The notes: a model not told the origin generated them from the sequence alone. DNA of 64,000 bases from Eurosta solidaginis (GCF_040869045.1 NC_090321.1:128889689-128953688); one strand, 5' to 3'. Positions 11,360 through 21,190 are shown, counted from the first letter of the stretch. Made by a program: numbers and translations.

Positions 11360-11769
11360 AAGAAACTATGAGTATAGGATAAATTGAACAGCTGTTCAAA
11401 AATTATGGGCGAGAGTTATTTTGGAGCACTGGATGCAAATCGCAAGACAGCGTATAGCTAGCAGCGAACACAACACAAAGCAAAAAGGGCACACAATGAC
11501 TTGCTAATAGCAGCTACCAACAAAAAGGTATGCAGTTATCACAAATTTTTGTGAAAATCTATGATATATGAACACACAGACTGAATGTTTAAATTGCACA
11601 AAAAGCCACTATGTATATTGCACTGTGTAAAGATTTAATACCAAATTAAACTTATAAACTGTTTTCTATTATATGAATAAATATTTATAAATGATAAAAC
11701 TTGTTTACAAAGTAAAAAGAATAACAATTCGAAGAGCGATCAAAACCACGTCCGCGCACGGCAAGGTTA

Positions 11770-12030
11770 CCAGATTGGGGATACCCTCGGGTCATTTGGG
11801 GTAATTCTGGGGTGGTTTTGGGGACTCCCTCGGGGTCATTTGGGGGACATTCTGGGATGGTTTTGGGGACTCCATCGGGTCCTCCTGCGATCATTTGGGG
11901 GATATTCCGGGATGGTTTTGGGGACTGCGTCGGTCGTCCCGGCGTCATTTAGTGGTCGTTCCGGCATAGTCTTGGGGACTTAATCGGGGTCATTTGGGAG
12001 TCATTCCGGGAGTACCCAAAAGGATCGCGG
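11770..12030 (+). repeat. 45-bp G-rich minisatellite, middle array
   Basis: About five diverged units of the minisatellite at 6050-6705, same orientation (TTTTGGGGACTCCCTCGG, GGTCATTTGGGGGACATTC). It directly follows the 5' end of LINE-C and is the other half of the array the LINE split. It ends by about 12015, shortly before the leucine-rich-repeat fragment. Confidence 0.9.
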
Positions 12031-12051
12031 AATGTCTATTTAATTTTTGAT

Positions 12052-12350
12052 TTAGGCATCTATATGATTGATACGATTATCACTGGCTAATAGGATTTCA
12101 AGATGTTTTGTTTCATAAAGACAGCTTGGTATGTGATCAAAACGACTATTACATATGTTCAACTCCCGTAACGTATTCAGAACACCCAGCTTAGTACAGT
12201 CCTTGAGAAGTTGAAGCGATTCAGGTAGTGTTTCTAAAAGATTTTAGATAAATCAACGCAGCTAATATTTTCTCCCGATGTCGTTTGGAACACTTCATCA
12301 GGCATTGTTGAAAGATATTGCATTGTCACATTAACGGCCCGATTTTGTGA
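12052..12350 (-). pseudogene. Leucine-rich-repeat gene 3' fragment (LRRC40-like)
   Basis: Minus-strand reading gives TMPDEVFQTTSGENIS, a frame break near 12245, then PESLQLLKDC, LNTLRELNICNSRFDHIPS and LEILLASDNRINHIDA ending in a TAA at 12052-12054. The consensus LxxLxLxxNxhxxhP is clear in the last two repeats. The blocks correspond in order to the part of LRRC40-type proteins that lies C-terminal to the fragment at 12965-13197, so both pieces probably derive from one gene. The piece sits between two minisatellite arrays, which suggests intronic or captured origin. It is broken by a frameshift and not a functional gene as it stands. Confidence 0.5.
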
Positions 12351-12699
12351 AATTGTCAATAAGTTGACAAGTAATCAAGATTTTTATCAAGCTGACAAAT
12401 ATTTTTTATTGTGTGCATAACTTGACAACTCTAAAAAGCTCTACGACCTCCGCTTTTCACCATACTGTGGTGACCTAAATAAAGTAAACCGAAATCAGAT
12501 GTTTAGTGCAACAATCGCGAAATGGAATAAACGTAAGAATTAAATATTGTTCATTATTTTTCGTAACAAATATTTTAAAATCATGGTTTTTTTAAGGAAG
12601 TCAAAAGTGAAACGTGCTACGCATGAGCAATTGGAGCGATAAGACTCATTTTGTGCTGCTAACCCCGAAATAAGAATAGGAAAAAATAATCCGCTGGGT
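12351..12699. other. AT-rich spacer with TTGTCAA-type inverted motifs
   Basis: No gene. Around 12345-12435 there are opposed copies of TTGTCAA/TTGACAA (AAATTGTCAATAAGTTGACAA, ATCAAGCTGACAA, ACTTGACAACTC in shorter pieces). A similar cluster occurs at 5820-5935 after the other gene fragment. This may be a small decayed inverted-repeat element present at both places; the evidence is weak. The rest is unremarkable. Confidence 0.35.
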
Positions 12700-12964
12700 T
12701 TTTTTCGGGATAATTTCGGCATGGCTTTGGAGACTCCCTCGGGGCATTTGGGGGGCATTCTGGGATGGTTTTGGGGACTCCATCGGGTCGTCCCGGCGTC
12801 ATTTTGTGGGCTTTCCCGGATGTGTTTGGGGACTCCCTCGGGGTAATTTTGGGGTCATTCCGGGATCTTTTTGGGGACTCCGTCGCGGTAATTTGGGGGA
12901 CATTCAGGGATGGTTTTGGGGACTCCCTCAGGGTCAATTGGAGGACATTCTGGGATGGTTTTGT
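12700..12964 (+). repeat. 45-bp G-rich minisatellite, right array
   Basis: About six units, same orientation as the two other arrays although it lies on the opposite side of the inverted duplication. It abuts the leucine-rich-repeat fragment at 12965 with no spacer. Since the array is not inverted while the neighbouring arms are, the minisatellite lies outside the duplicated block. Frames 12765-13037 and 12659-12937 are repeat artefacts. Confidence 0.92.
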
Positions 12965-13197
12965 ATGTTGTTGTTTTTCGATAGCGGCACGCGCACGTAC
13001 ACGTAATGTTCATAGAATACGCGTAGTATGGATTTAATCGGATTGCCGTCGATTTGCAAGCTAACCAAATGTGCCAAGGAGGTCGACGGCAATGACAGAT
13101 TAGCTATTAAATTATTTGTAAAATCAAGGCGTATTAGATTATTTAACAGCGAAATTTCGTGTAAGTCGAGAATTATATAGTTCAGCAGGATCGCCAA
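12965..13197 (-). pseudogene. Leucine-rich-repeat gene fragment, right copy
   Basis: Inverted copy of 5392-5624, differing at a few residues (for example NNLIANLSLPSTSLAHLVSLQ instead of the left NNFITNLSLPLTPLAHLV reading). It carries the LxxLDFTNN and DGNPIKSI blocks, then runs into the minisatellite at 12964. With the piece at 12052-12350 it makes the right side the more complete record of the LRRC40-like source. It has no start, splice sites or continuation that I can support, so I treat it as a pseudogene fragment. Confidence 0.5.
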
Positions 13198-13274
13198 TTA
13201 TTTAGTGTTTAACTATATATTTTAACAAATTTTATTTTATATTAAAATACACATATTCTCTTTTAAAATTTTTA
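12965..13274 (-). repeat. Right inner arm of the inverted duplication
   Basis: Reverse complement of 5315-5624 over its full 310 bp. The outer end at 13274 (TAAAAATTTT) is where the left copy joins the tail of the inserted satellite element. Confidence 0.85.
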
Positions 13275-13544
13275 AAAGAACTAACTAGAAAATTTTCATT
13301 TTGAAATAACATTAAAAGTAATATAACATAAAAATAATTTAAAAAATTTAAGTATAATTTATACATGTAGATAACCCTACAGGCAGCATATAAAAAATTA
13401 TAATACTCATACGTACATACCTACATACATGTACAAATAATTTCAAGTTGCTTTTCCAGTATTCATATTTCTCCACTCAGAGAACATCATTCGTGCTTAC
13501 TCACACGTTCAAGTCGCTCTTTCAGCGAAATTCTCCAAGCAAGT
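13275..13544. other. Ancestral sequence lost from the left arm
   Basis: About 270 bp of AT-rich sequence between the inner and outer right arms. In the left arm the same interval is replaced by 2,035 bp of the FB-family element, so the event was an insertion with loss of host sequence or a two-step exchange. I see no gene in it. Confidence 0.7.
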
Positions 13545-13649
13545 ATAGCTACAATATCAAATAGAGTTGGTAATGCTGATCAAATTTATTAACCTATCTT
13601 ACCTTAGCAATTTTTTCACCTTTCTTTGCTGCACTCTCCCAACACTACA

Positions 13650-13725
13650 ATGAAGCGCACCCAGTTCACTAGAAGAACGCGGCATCAAAGCGACGAAGAA
13701 ACAAATCAAAACCAACTCTGTAAAG
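13650..13725 (+). other. Possible first exon (weak), also at 3174-3099 minus
   Basis: An ATG opens MKRTQFTRRTRHQSDEETN, a polar sequence of normal complexity, and is followed after 25 codons by AAAG|GTAGAG, a plausible splice donor. Both inverted arms carry it unchanged. It points away from the leucine-rich-repeat fragment, as a divergent neighbour would. There is no recognisable domain and no following exon that I can find, so this could be chance. Confidence 0.15.
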
Positions 13726-13914
13726 GTAGAGCAGCTTCCTTGATTCACGTGCATACGTTCGCACAAACAAACATATATGTAAATACCTTTGTATATTGCG
13801 CATGTACATTAGTACGTATTCTAGCGTACAAAACTAAGTTTGAGATATTTTCGTCCCTCCAGGACATTCATACAGACTTCAAAGCATTATTATCTTCTAA
13901 TGTATAGGTACATA

Positions 13915-14354
13915 TGGGTTATTCCATCCCATTTCGACCAATTTTGAACCCGACCCCTTTAGAATTGGCTGAAAGTTTTTCTTTTTTTCTAGCTTACGAA
14001 GGACGTTTTTCAGAATTTTTTCAAATTTTTTCATCCAACTCAAAAAATGTTATGAATTAAAAAAAAAAAAACACCGTTTTTGTTTTCAAAATGTTATAAC
14101 TTTTTCAAAAATTGACCGTTAAAAATTTTTTTGTATTTTTTTTTATCCCAAACGGTCAATTTTTGAAAAAGTTATAACATTTTGAAAACAAAAACGGTGT
14201 TTTTTTAAATTCATAACTTTTTTTGAGTTGGATGAAAAAATTAGAAAAAATTCTGAAAGACGTCTTTCGTAAGCCAGAAAAAGAAGAAAAACTTTCAGCC
14301 AATTCTAAAGGGGTTGGGTTCAAAATTGGTCGAAATGGGATGGAATACCCCATA
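13915..14354. repeat. 440-bp palindrome (MITE-like), right copy
   Basis: Counterpart of 2473-2912. The arms again meet around a short T/A-rich centre near 14135 and end in GGTTATTCCATCCC and GGGATGGAATACCCC. One base in the arm differs from the left copy (AAGCCAGAAAA versus AAGCTAGAAAA), and the A-run lengths vary. Confidence 0.65.
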
Positions 14355-14944
14355 TATACCAGTAATTTACACATTCGCGTTTATTTATACACGTATATTT
14401 ACACGTATATATGGGTGAACAGTGTTTGTGATTTTTTTATATTTATTTTTTTGGTTTTGTCAAAATATTATACAATTAAATTCCGCATTTCGCGCTTGAC
14501 TATATTAGATTAAATTAGATTATTATTTATTTCATTATTCTCATAAGTGTCTGTACATATATTGATAGCTTGATTTTACATGTCTACAATATCATTACTT
14601 AGAGAATAGTTAGTGACATCTTTACTTTATATAATAATAATAGTGTTGTATGTCACATCATGTTTTAACAAATTCAATTATATAAATAGTGGTAGTGGGG
14701 TGAACAAAAAAATACAAAATATATAAAAAAAATTTATTCAAAATGAGAATAAGATATTTCAAAAATAAATTGACTAAATTAAGTGATGAAACAATTTGAA
14801 GAAAAAAGATAAAAGCTAAGTTTACAGAATTCCTCATATGAAAACAGAAAAAAGAAAATTCAAAACTATACAATGCATATATAAAAGTAAAGACTATATT
14901 ATACAACGTAGTGCATCGAAATTTCTATCTGGTTGGTATCAAAC

Positions 14945-17487
14945 TCAAGAAGCCAAGTTTTTTTTTTTTTTAAAACACAGATCTGGATCTAATGTCTCGT
15001 ATGTTTTCTGGAAGGGAATTAAAAATTTGCAGGATAAGACCAAGTTGGAATTTCTAAACAATCTTGTTCGAAAAACTGTCAAAGAAACAAGTGTGCTATG
15101 GCTACTACGCAGGCTGTACATACCTCGTGTTGGAGTTTGCAAATAGCCACCTCTCATGTAAAAAATTTTTAAAACTTTGTAATAGAACAAATGCCGAACT
15201 GGCAATATATTTGATCTTCTAAATAAGTCAAACGAGTGAGTGCGACGTGGACAATTAAAAATTTTTCTTACCGCACATTTTTGCAGTACAGTTAATTGAT
15301 TGATTTTATTGGAGTCAGCACCACCCCAGCAACTTATTCCATATTCTAATTTTGAATGAAATACACCATAATAAACTGTTTCCAGTGTATGGTTTGGAAC
15401 GTATTTTCTGAGACGGTAAAGTATACGATTGGTTGAAAGTAGGTATTTTCTTAGAGTTGCGATTTGCTCATTCCAGTTTAGATTACAGTCAATTGTGGCT
15501 CCTAGGTATTTGAAACTATTCACTTTTTCAATTTCAAAGCAGTTAGAGTCACATGCTGTATTATTACGAAAAGAACACTCATAATGGTGGTTGGAGCACT
15601 TATTACTATATAGGATATTACGTTTGCATATTGCACTGTGAAAAGTTACATTAAGATCTTGTGCTTCTTGAAGTTTTGGACTAAAGCACATTAATTTGGT
15701 TTTATTGCTGACAACCAGTTTATGTTCCGCAAACCATGACCAAAGTATGTGCATATCGTGGTTAAGATCCGCTATCAAATTTAAAGGATCCGTTGAGTTA
15801 TATGCAATTCCTAGGTCATCCGGAAATGCTTCGACTATGCCCTTAAAAGGTTGAATAAATAGTGAGTTCACATAATATGGGACCAAGAACCGATCCTTGT
15901 GGTACAACAGAGTTTATGACTTTGGTCTCACTAAGAGTATTGCCTATTTTCACTCTTTGGGTTCTATTTCCTAAGTAAGAAACAAACCAATTGTATAACA
16001 ATCCACGAAATCCCAAATTATAAAGCTTATTTAAAAGACGGCCATGATCAACCATATCGAATGCTTTTGTAATGTTCACAAAAAGCCCAGCACAATCTTT
16101 TTTTGAATCTATACCCTTGTATATAGTTGAGCAGAAGTCCAAAAGAGCATCTTCCGTAGAAAGACCATCCCTGAAACAAAATTGCAAAGGACTAAGAAAA
16201 TTTATTTTTTAAAAGTAGGATAACATCTTTTCAAAAATTTTAGTAATTGATGACAAAAGTGAAATCGGCCTATAGTTTGCCATATCTTTTTTATTACCTT
16301 TTTTGAAAATCGGTATTACAATTCCTAATTTGTTCTGGGGAAATCCCAGTTGTAACACTCAAGTTAAAGATATGTTTTAAAACATCAACAATATTGTATG
16401 AGATTTTCTTTAACATAACGTTAGAGATTCCATCATGACCGGAAGAATTACTATTTTTCAAAGATTTGATTGCAATTAAAATTTCCGATCCTGAGATTGG
16501 CTCAAAAAAGAAGCTGTTGCTTCTGAAAGAATCTTCAGCTACCTAAAAAGTCAGAGCAACAATCGCAAGGGGGTGTCACATTTGGCGGAAAGTTTGACTT
16601 CACAATTGAAGTAAAGTATTCATTAAAATTATTAGCTATTTCTATGGGAACAGATATATCAAGCCTTCTTTTTGTAAAACAAAATGAGAATCTTCACTTT
16701 TTGTGTTTTTATCAATAATCCTATTTATTATTTTCCACTCTTCTTTTGGATTACCTTTGGATTTATTGACTAAGTTATTATAATAATCGTCCCGACATTT
16801 GCGAATTTCTCCATTGATTCGTTTGCATATTTGCTAAAAACGAGTATTCAAATTGGTGTCATATGGACGTTTGTTGTACTTTTTTCCTAATTTTTTTTTT
16901 CAACCTAATTCTATTCAAAAGGCATTTATTTATCCACGGTTTCAGTCTGATTTCTGATGCTTTTTTATTAACGCAGTATGTTGAGGAGTTAATGCATTGC
17001 ATTATATTATCTAAAAACGAGCCGTATGCCCTTGATACATTTTCTTCGGCGTATACATTGCTCTAAATATTTAAGCGAAATTCAATATTTAGTTGATCAA
17101 AATTAATTTTTCCACAACATGCCTATTTCTTTTTCTAACGTATTTCTCAACCATTGTGTTTTTAAAGAGAATACCACTCATACAGTGATCAGTGATGCCC
17201 AGGTCCGAGTTGATAGCGGAACAGGCAGACCAAGCAGAACCAAAGAAGCGGCACAGTACGTGCTCAAGACACGTACCTGCCACTGGTCTAGTACCTTCGT
17301 TTATAAGGGAATATAATCCATGATATGACAATACCATGTTATAATTATTAAGTACAGGGCTTGTACTTAATAGATCCAAATTAAAATCGCCCCAAATTAC
17401 AAGATTAGTAGTTTATACACTACTTAATAGTGAATTGGACTCACCGATAAATAATTGAGCAGGTTGCGAGTGAATAATTAGGTAAAT
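14945..17487 (-). pseudogene. LINE-B ORF2: endonuclease end and reverse transcriptase
   Basis: The endonuclease tail shows TRPVAGTCLEHVLCR and SDLGITDHCMSG (17379-17089), where the SDH/TDH histidine region is expected. The reverse transcriptase follows with IPIFKKGN and NYRPISLL near 16275, FRDGLSTEDALLDF, ITKAFDMVDHGRLL and VPQGSVLGPIL. A frameshift at about 15885 precedes the FPDD catalytic block, which has proline where alanine is normal. A long distal frame continues to 14945 and includes FKYLGATIDCNLNWNEQI and YYGVFHSKLEYGISCWGG. Other frame breaks lie around 16190 and 16560. It is inactive, and its lesions at 15885 and FPDD are shared with LINE-A. Confidence 0.85.
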
Positions 17488-17500
17488 TATATTCATCAAT
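17488..17500 (+). repeat. Target-site duplication, left copy
   Basis: TATATTCATCAAT, 13 bp, immediately before the RTE element. The identical 13 bp follow it at 20920-20932. Confidence 0.92.
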
Positions 17501-20500
17501 GGTAGGGTGGGGCCGTGTGTAGAAGTCCACGAAAGTGGGGAAAGCTTCTGACCGCCATTCACCTGGGAATGGCCAGAGCGATTCTTTTGCATGCGATTCA
17601 AGCAGCTCACTACTGCCGGTCGCTTGCGGCCAAGTATCCTCTGGGTATCCGCTAAAACCCGTTTAGCGGTGAGCTAATGTGAGAAGGCGACAACCTGGCT
17701 AGGCCACTCTAACATAATCGGTTTAAGGGCTAGCCGGGGGAGATTTCATCGGCAGCGTCTGTACACCTCTAGGTGCGGCTGCAAGCGGGCGTCTGTTTTG
17801 GAGCAAGCGGCTCGCTATATAAACGTGCCAAGTAATATTTTCACCCCCGCTGAGCGGGTTATGCGCTGGGCTTGGGACCCGCCACGTAAAACCATACTCC
17901 AATGAAATATAACAACAAGCCTCGGATAAATACACTCTCTATTGATGACGACCATGGCAAACGTTTGAAGGACAATGAATTGAGGGCATGCACCTGGAAC
18001 GTCCGCTCCCTGAATGGGATTGGTGCAGATGCCCGGCTGGTTGATGTCCTCGTCAAAGCAAAATCTGACATCACCGCCATCCAAGAAATGCGTTGGACGA
18101 AGCAAGGAAGAAAGAAGATCAAAAATTGTGACATATATTGGAGTGGCCATGAGAATAAACGCAGTTTCGGCGTCGGATTCGTGGTGGGAGAGAGACTTTG
18201 TCGCCAAGTGCTGGCGTTCACGCCTGTGGACGAGCGTCTCGCCGCTATCCGAATAAAAGCAAAATTTTTTAATATATCATTCATCTGCGCCCATGCGCCG
18301 ACAGAGGAGAAAGACGATGAGGTGAAAGACACTTTTTATGAACAATTAGAACGCACATACGAGCGCTGCCCCCGTCATGATATAAAAGTCGTGCTTGGCG
18401 ACTTTAACGCCAGGGTGGGCAAAGAAGGTGTTTTTGGATCTACAGTCGGAAAGTTCAGCCTAAATGAAACTTCTCCTAACGGACTGAGGCTGATTGACTT
18501 TGCCGGTGCTCGAAACATGGTCATATCAAGCACGAGGTTCATGCATAAAAAGATACATCAAGCTACATGGCTGTCTCCTGATCGAAATACTCGCAATCAG
18601 ATCGATCACGTTGTGATAGACGGACGGCATGCCTCCAGTGTTTTAGATGTGCGCACGATCCGAGGACCTAACATCGATTCGGACCATTATTTCGTTGCAG
18701 CCAAAATACGCAACCGCCTCAACGCGGCTAAAAACAAGGAACAAAAAACACAAGGAAAGCTAGACGTCGAAAAGCTTCAATCAAAACAGACTGCCAATGA
18801 TTTCGCAACTCGACTCTCACACCTGCTCTCTGAGGGCACAACTCATCCTGAAGGAATACAGGAGCAGTGGGAGCATATCTCCAAAGCACTTCGTACTGCC
18901 GCCGAGGAAAAAATTGGTTACCGGCGGCCACGAAAAAACAACTGGTATGATGAAGAATGCCGCGTTGCAACCGAAAGAAAAGACGCTGCCTACAGGGCTA
19001 CGTTAAAAGCGAGCGCGACAAGAGGAGTGTGTGAACGCTATCGTGAGTTGAAAAGGGAAGCGAGACGCCTTTTCAGGAAGAAAAAAGCAGAAGCAGAAAG
19101 GCGTGAGTGCGAGGAGCTTGAGCTGCTAGCCACCAGGAATAACGCCCGAAAATTCTACCAGAAAATACGGCGACAGACGGAAGGTTTTAAGACCGGGGCA
19201 AACTCCTGTAGGAATGAAAACGGCGACCTTGTAACTGATGTCCAGAGAGTGCTTAGATTATGGAGGGAACACTTCTCTGCTCTCCTAAATGGAGGCAGCA
19301 ATTCACCGCGCAGAGATGAAGAACCCGATCCCGCAATCGATGATGATGGAATATATGTCCCCCCGCCCGATTATGACGAAGTTAGAATAGCTATAACCAG
19401 ATTGAAAAACAACAAGGCCGTGGGCGCTGATGGATTGCCTGCGGAGCTATTCAAGTTCGGCGGCGAGGAGTTGGTAAGGCGCATGCAGCAGCTTCTTAGC
19501 AAAATATGGGCGGACGAAAGCATGCCCGACGGTTGGAATCTAAGTGTTCTTTGCCCAGTCCACAAGAAGGAGGATACTGCAAAATGCACCAACTATCGTG
19601 GAATCAGCCTTCTTAATATCGCATATAAGGTCCTTTCAAGTGTATTGTGCGAAAGATTGAAGCCCACCGTGAACCGGCTGATTGGACCTTATCAGTGCGG
19701 CTTCAGACCTGGTAAATCTACCATCGACCAGATTTTCACAATGCGCCAAATCTTGGAAAAAACCCGTGAAAAGAGAATCGACACACATCACCTCTTCGTC
19801 GACTTTAAAGCCGCCTTCGACAGCACGAAAAGGAGCTGCCTATATGCCGCTATGTCTGAATTTGGTTTCCCCGCAAAACTTATACGGCTGTGCAAAATGA
19901 CGTTGAGCAACACCATCTGCTCAGTCAGAATTGGGAAGGACCTCTCCGAGCCGTTCGAAACTAAACGAGGTTTCAGACAGGGTGACCCCCTATCGTGCGA
20001 TTTCTTTAATTTGATGCTGGAGAAAATTATACTAGCTGCAGAACTTAACCGCACTGGAACAATATACTATAAAAGCGTGCAATTACTGGCATATGCTGAT
20101 GACATTGATATCATCGGCCTAAACACCCGCGCTGTTAGTTCTGCTTACTCCAAGCTGGAAAAAGAAGCGGTAAAGATGGGTTTGATGGTGAATGAGGACA
20201 AAACGAAGTACCTGCTGTCATCGAGCAAAGAGTCAGCGCATATGCGCCTTGGCAACCACGCTACCGTTGGCAGCCATAATTTCGAAATAGTAAAAGACTT
20301 CGTTTATTTGGGAACCAGCATCAACACTAGCAACAACATCAGCACTGAAATCCAGCGAAGAATCAATCTTGCCAATAAATGCTACTTTGGACCAGGTAGG
20401 CAATTGAAAAGTAAAGTCCTCTCTCGGCGAACGAAAATCATAATCTACAAGTCACTTATCGTACCCGTCCTGCTATATGGGGCAGAAGCATGGACCATGA

Positions 20501-20919
20501 CAACAGCAGATGAAGCGGCTTTGGGAGTGTTCGAGAGAAAAGTTCTTCGAAAGATTTATGGGCCTCTACGCGTTGGCGATGACGAGTACCGAAGAAGATT
20601 TAATGATGAGCTGTATGAGCTATACGCAGACATCAACATAGTCCAGCGAATTAAAACGCAGCGGCTGCGCTGGCTAGGCCATGTTATGCGAATGAAAGAT
20701 GATGCTCCGGCCAAGAAAGTGTTTCTATCGGAACCCGCCTATGGAAGCAGAGGTAGAGGGCGGCCCCCACTCCGTTGGAAGGACCAGGTGGAAAACGATT
20801 TAAACTCCCTTGGTGTGACCAATTGGCGCCGGTTGGCGGAGCGAAGGAGCGACTGGCGCGCCTTGTTGGACGGCCATAACCGTTTAGACGGTTAAGCGCC
20901 AATTAAGTAAGTAAGTAAG
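17501..20919 (+). mobile_element. RTE-type LINE, apparently full length and intact
   Basis: A 3,419-bp element framed by a perfect 13-bp target-site duplication, inserted into the endonuclease region of LINE-B. It has a G-rich 5' UTR of 401 bp (GGTAGGGTGGGGCCG start), one open reading frame (17902-20895), a 3' UTR of only some 15 bp and a terminal AAGT repeat (about four units). A single ORF, a very short 3' UTR and a short tandem-repeat tail are the hallmarks of the RTE clade. The element is clearly more GC-rich than its surroundings. With an open frame and undamaged duplicates it is the youngest insertion in the window. Confidence 0.92.
17902..20895 (+). CDS. RTE endonuclease/reverse transcriptase polyprotein, 997 aa
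   Basis: The protein nicks target DNA and reverse-transcribes its own mRNA there. An APE-type endonuclease fills roughly residues 28-270: TWNVRSLNG with N33, QEMRW with E62, GDFN at 166-169 and SDH at 260-262 supply the expected metal-binding and catalytic residues. A Lys/Arg-rich linker follows (about 330-430). The reverse transcriptase occupies about 490-800: NNKAVGADGLPAELFK, NYRGISLLNIAYKVL, FVDFKAAFDS, GFRQGDPLSC and YADD at 731-734. A conserved C-terminal block, QRLRWLGHVMR, lies near 917-930. Proteins of this type are often misannotated as craniofacial development protein 2-like. The start ATG at 17902 is the first in frame. No stop or frameshift is present and all key residues are kept, so it could be functional; expression is not shown. 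Confidence 0.92.
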   Translation: MKYNNKPRINTLSIDDDHGKRLKDNELRACTWNVRSLNGIGADARLVDVLVKAKSDITAIQEMRWTKQGRKKIKNCDIYWSGHENKRSFGVGFVVGERLCRQVLAFTPVDERLAAIRIKAKFFNISFICAHAPTEEKDDEVKDTFYEQLERTYERCPRHDIKVVLGDFNARVGKEGVFGSTVGKFSLNETSPNGLRLIDFAGARNMVISSTRFMHKKIHQATWLSPDRNTRNQIDHVVIDGRHASSVLDVRTIRGPNIDSDHYFVAAKIRNRLNAAKNKEQKTQGKLDVEKLQSKQTANDFATRLSHLLSEGTTHPEGIQEQWEHISKALRTAAEEKIGYRRPRKNNWYDEECRVATERKDAAYRATLKASATRGVCERYRELKREARRLFRKKKAEAERRECEELELLATRNNARKFYQKIRRQTEGFKTGANSCRNENGDLVTDVQRVLRLWREHFSALLNGGSNSPRRDEEPDPAIDDDGIYVPPPDYDEVRIAITRLKNNKAVGADGLPAELFKFGGEELVRRMQQLLSKIWADESMPDGWNLSVLCPVHKKEDTAKCTNYRGISLLNIAYKVLSSVLCERLKPTVNRLIGPYQCGFRPGKSTIDQIFTMRQILEKTREKRIDTHHLFVDFKAAFDSTKRSCLYAAMSEFGFPAKLIRLCKMTLSNTICSVRIGKDLSEPFETKRGFRQGDPLSCDFFNLMLEKIILAAELNRTGTIYYKSVQLLAYADDIDIIGLNTRAVSSAYSKLEKEAVKMGLMVNEDKTKYLLSSSKESAHMRLGNHATVGSHNFEIVKDFVYLGTSINTSNNISTEIQRRINLANKCYFGPGRQLKSKVLSRRTKIIIYKSLIVPVLLYGAEAWTMTTADEAALGVFERKVLRKIYGPLRVGDDEYRRRFNDELYELYADINIVQRIKTQRLRWLGHVMRMKDDAPAKKVFLSEPAYGSRGRGRPPLRWKDQVENDLNSLGVTNWRRLAERRSDWRALLDGHNRLDG

Positions 20920-20932
20920 TATATTCATCAAT
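20920..20932 (+). repeat. Target-site duplication, right copy
   Basis: TATATTCATCAAT, identical to 17488-17500; it follows the AAGT tail of the RTE element and restores the reading of LINE-B. Confidence 0.92.
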
Positions 20933-21190
20933 CTCAAAAGAATATATCCAGATTTCTAATACAAACATAAGGCTAGGTAGGATCAGGAAAGCATCAAGAT
21001 TTGTTGCCAATAGATCGCAATTACGACGCAAACTACGCATATTTTGATGTACAGCATAAACAGATTTAAATTGATAAGAATTCGAATGAGTATTCAAATC
21101 AGAAATACTTCTAATAGTTGTTATCGGGGGCTCTTCAGCTATAAGATCAATATTATTATTCAAGTTATTTAACATAAGGCTAATAGGCAA
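20933..21190 (-). pseudogene. LINE-B ORF2 start (endonuclease N-terminus)
   Basis: The minus frame contains VYAVHQNMRSLRRNCDLLAT, the usual opening of an insect LINE endonuclease (xQNxRSLxxN), followed by FLILPSLMFVLEIWIYSFEID, which corresponds to the ETW-type glutamate region (here LEIW). Downstream it is cut by the RTE insertion. The rest of the domain lies at 17487-17089. Upstream frames about 130 bp away belong to ORF1. Confidence 0.75.

Larger units (their letters stand above)
6706..11765 (-). mobile_element. LINE-C: nearly complete Jockey/CR1-group LINE
   Basis: A minus-strand non-LTR retrotransposon of about 5.06 kb. The 5' UTR is roughly 11765-11360, ORF1 11359-10230, ORF2 10510-7367, the 3' UTR 7366-6720, and the tail consists of about four TAAA-type units (TTTATTTATTTATTTATT on the plus strand at 6706). 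It interrupts the 45-bp minisatellite: the left flank ends GGGATGGT and the right flank resumes GGGGATACCCTCGG, so the two halves of a unit rejoin. I could not define a long target-site duplication. It has only one stop in ORF2 and one frame break in ORF1, so it is young compared with its neighbours. Confidence 0.85.
13545..16145 (-). repeat. Right outer arm of the inverted duplication
   Basis: Reverse complement of 689-3279. It begins after AGCTAT (minus sense) and continues to about 16145, where homology stops inside the LINE reverse transcriptase while the LINE itself continues. This arm keeps the less damaged version: the 10 bp deleted near 1381 in the left arm are present here at about 15445. 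Confidence 0.85.

Noticed and set aside
17501..17901. HDV-like ribozyme at the 5' end of the RTE element
   Set aside because: The leader has complementary stretches, but I could not fit the nested double pseudoknot with its required bases by eye.
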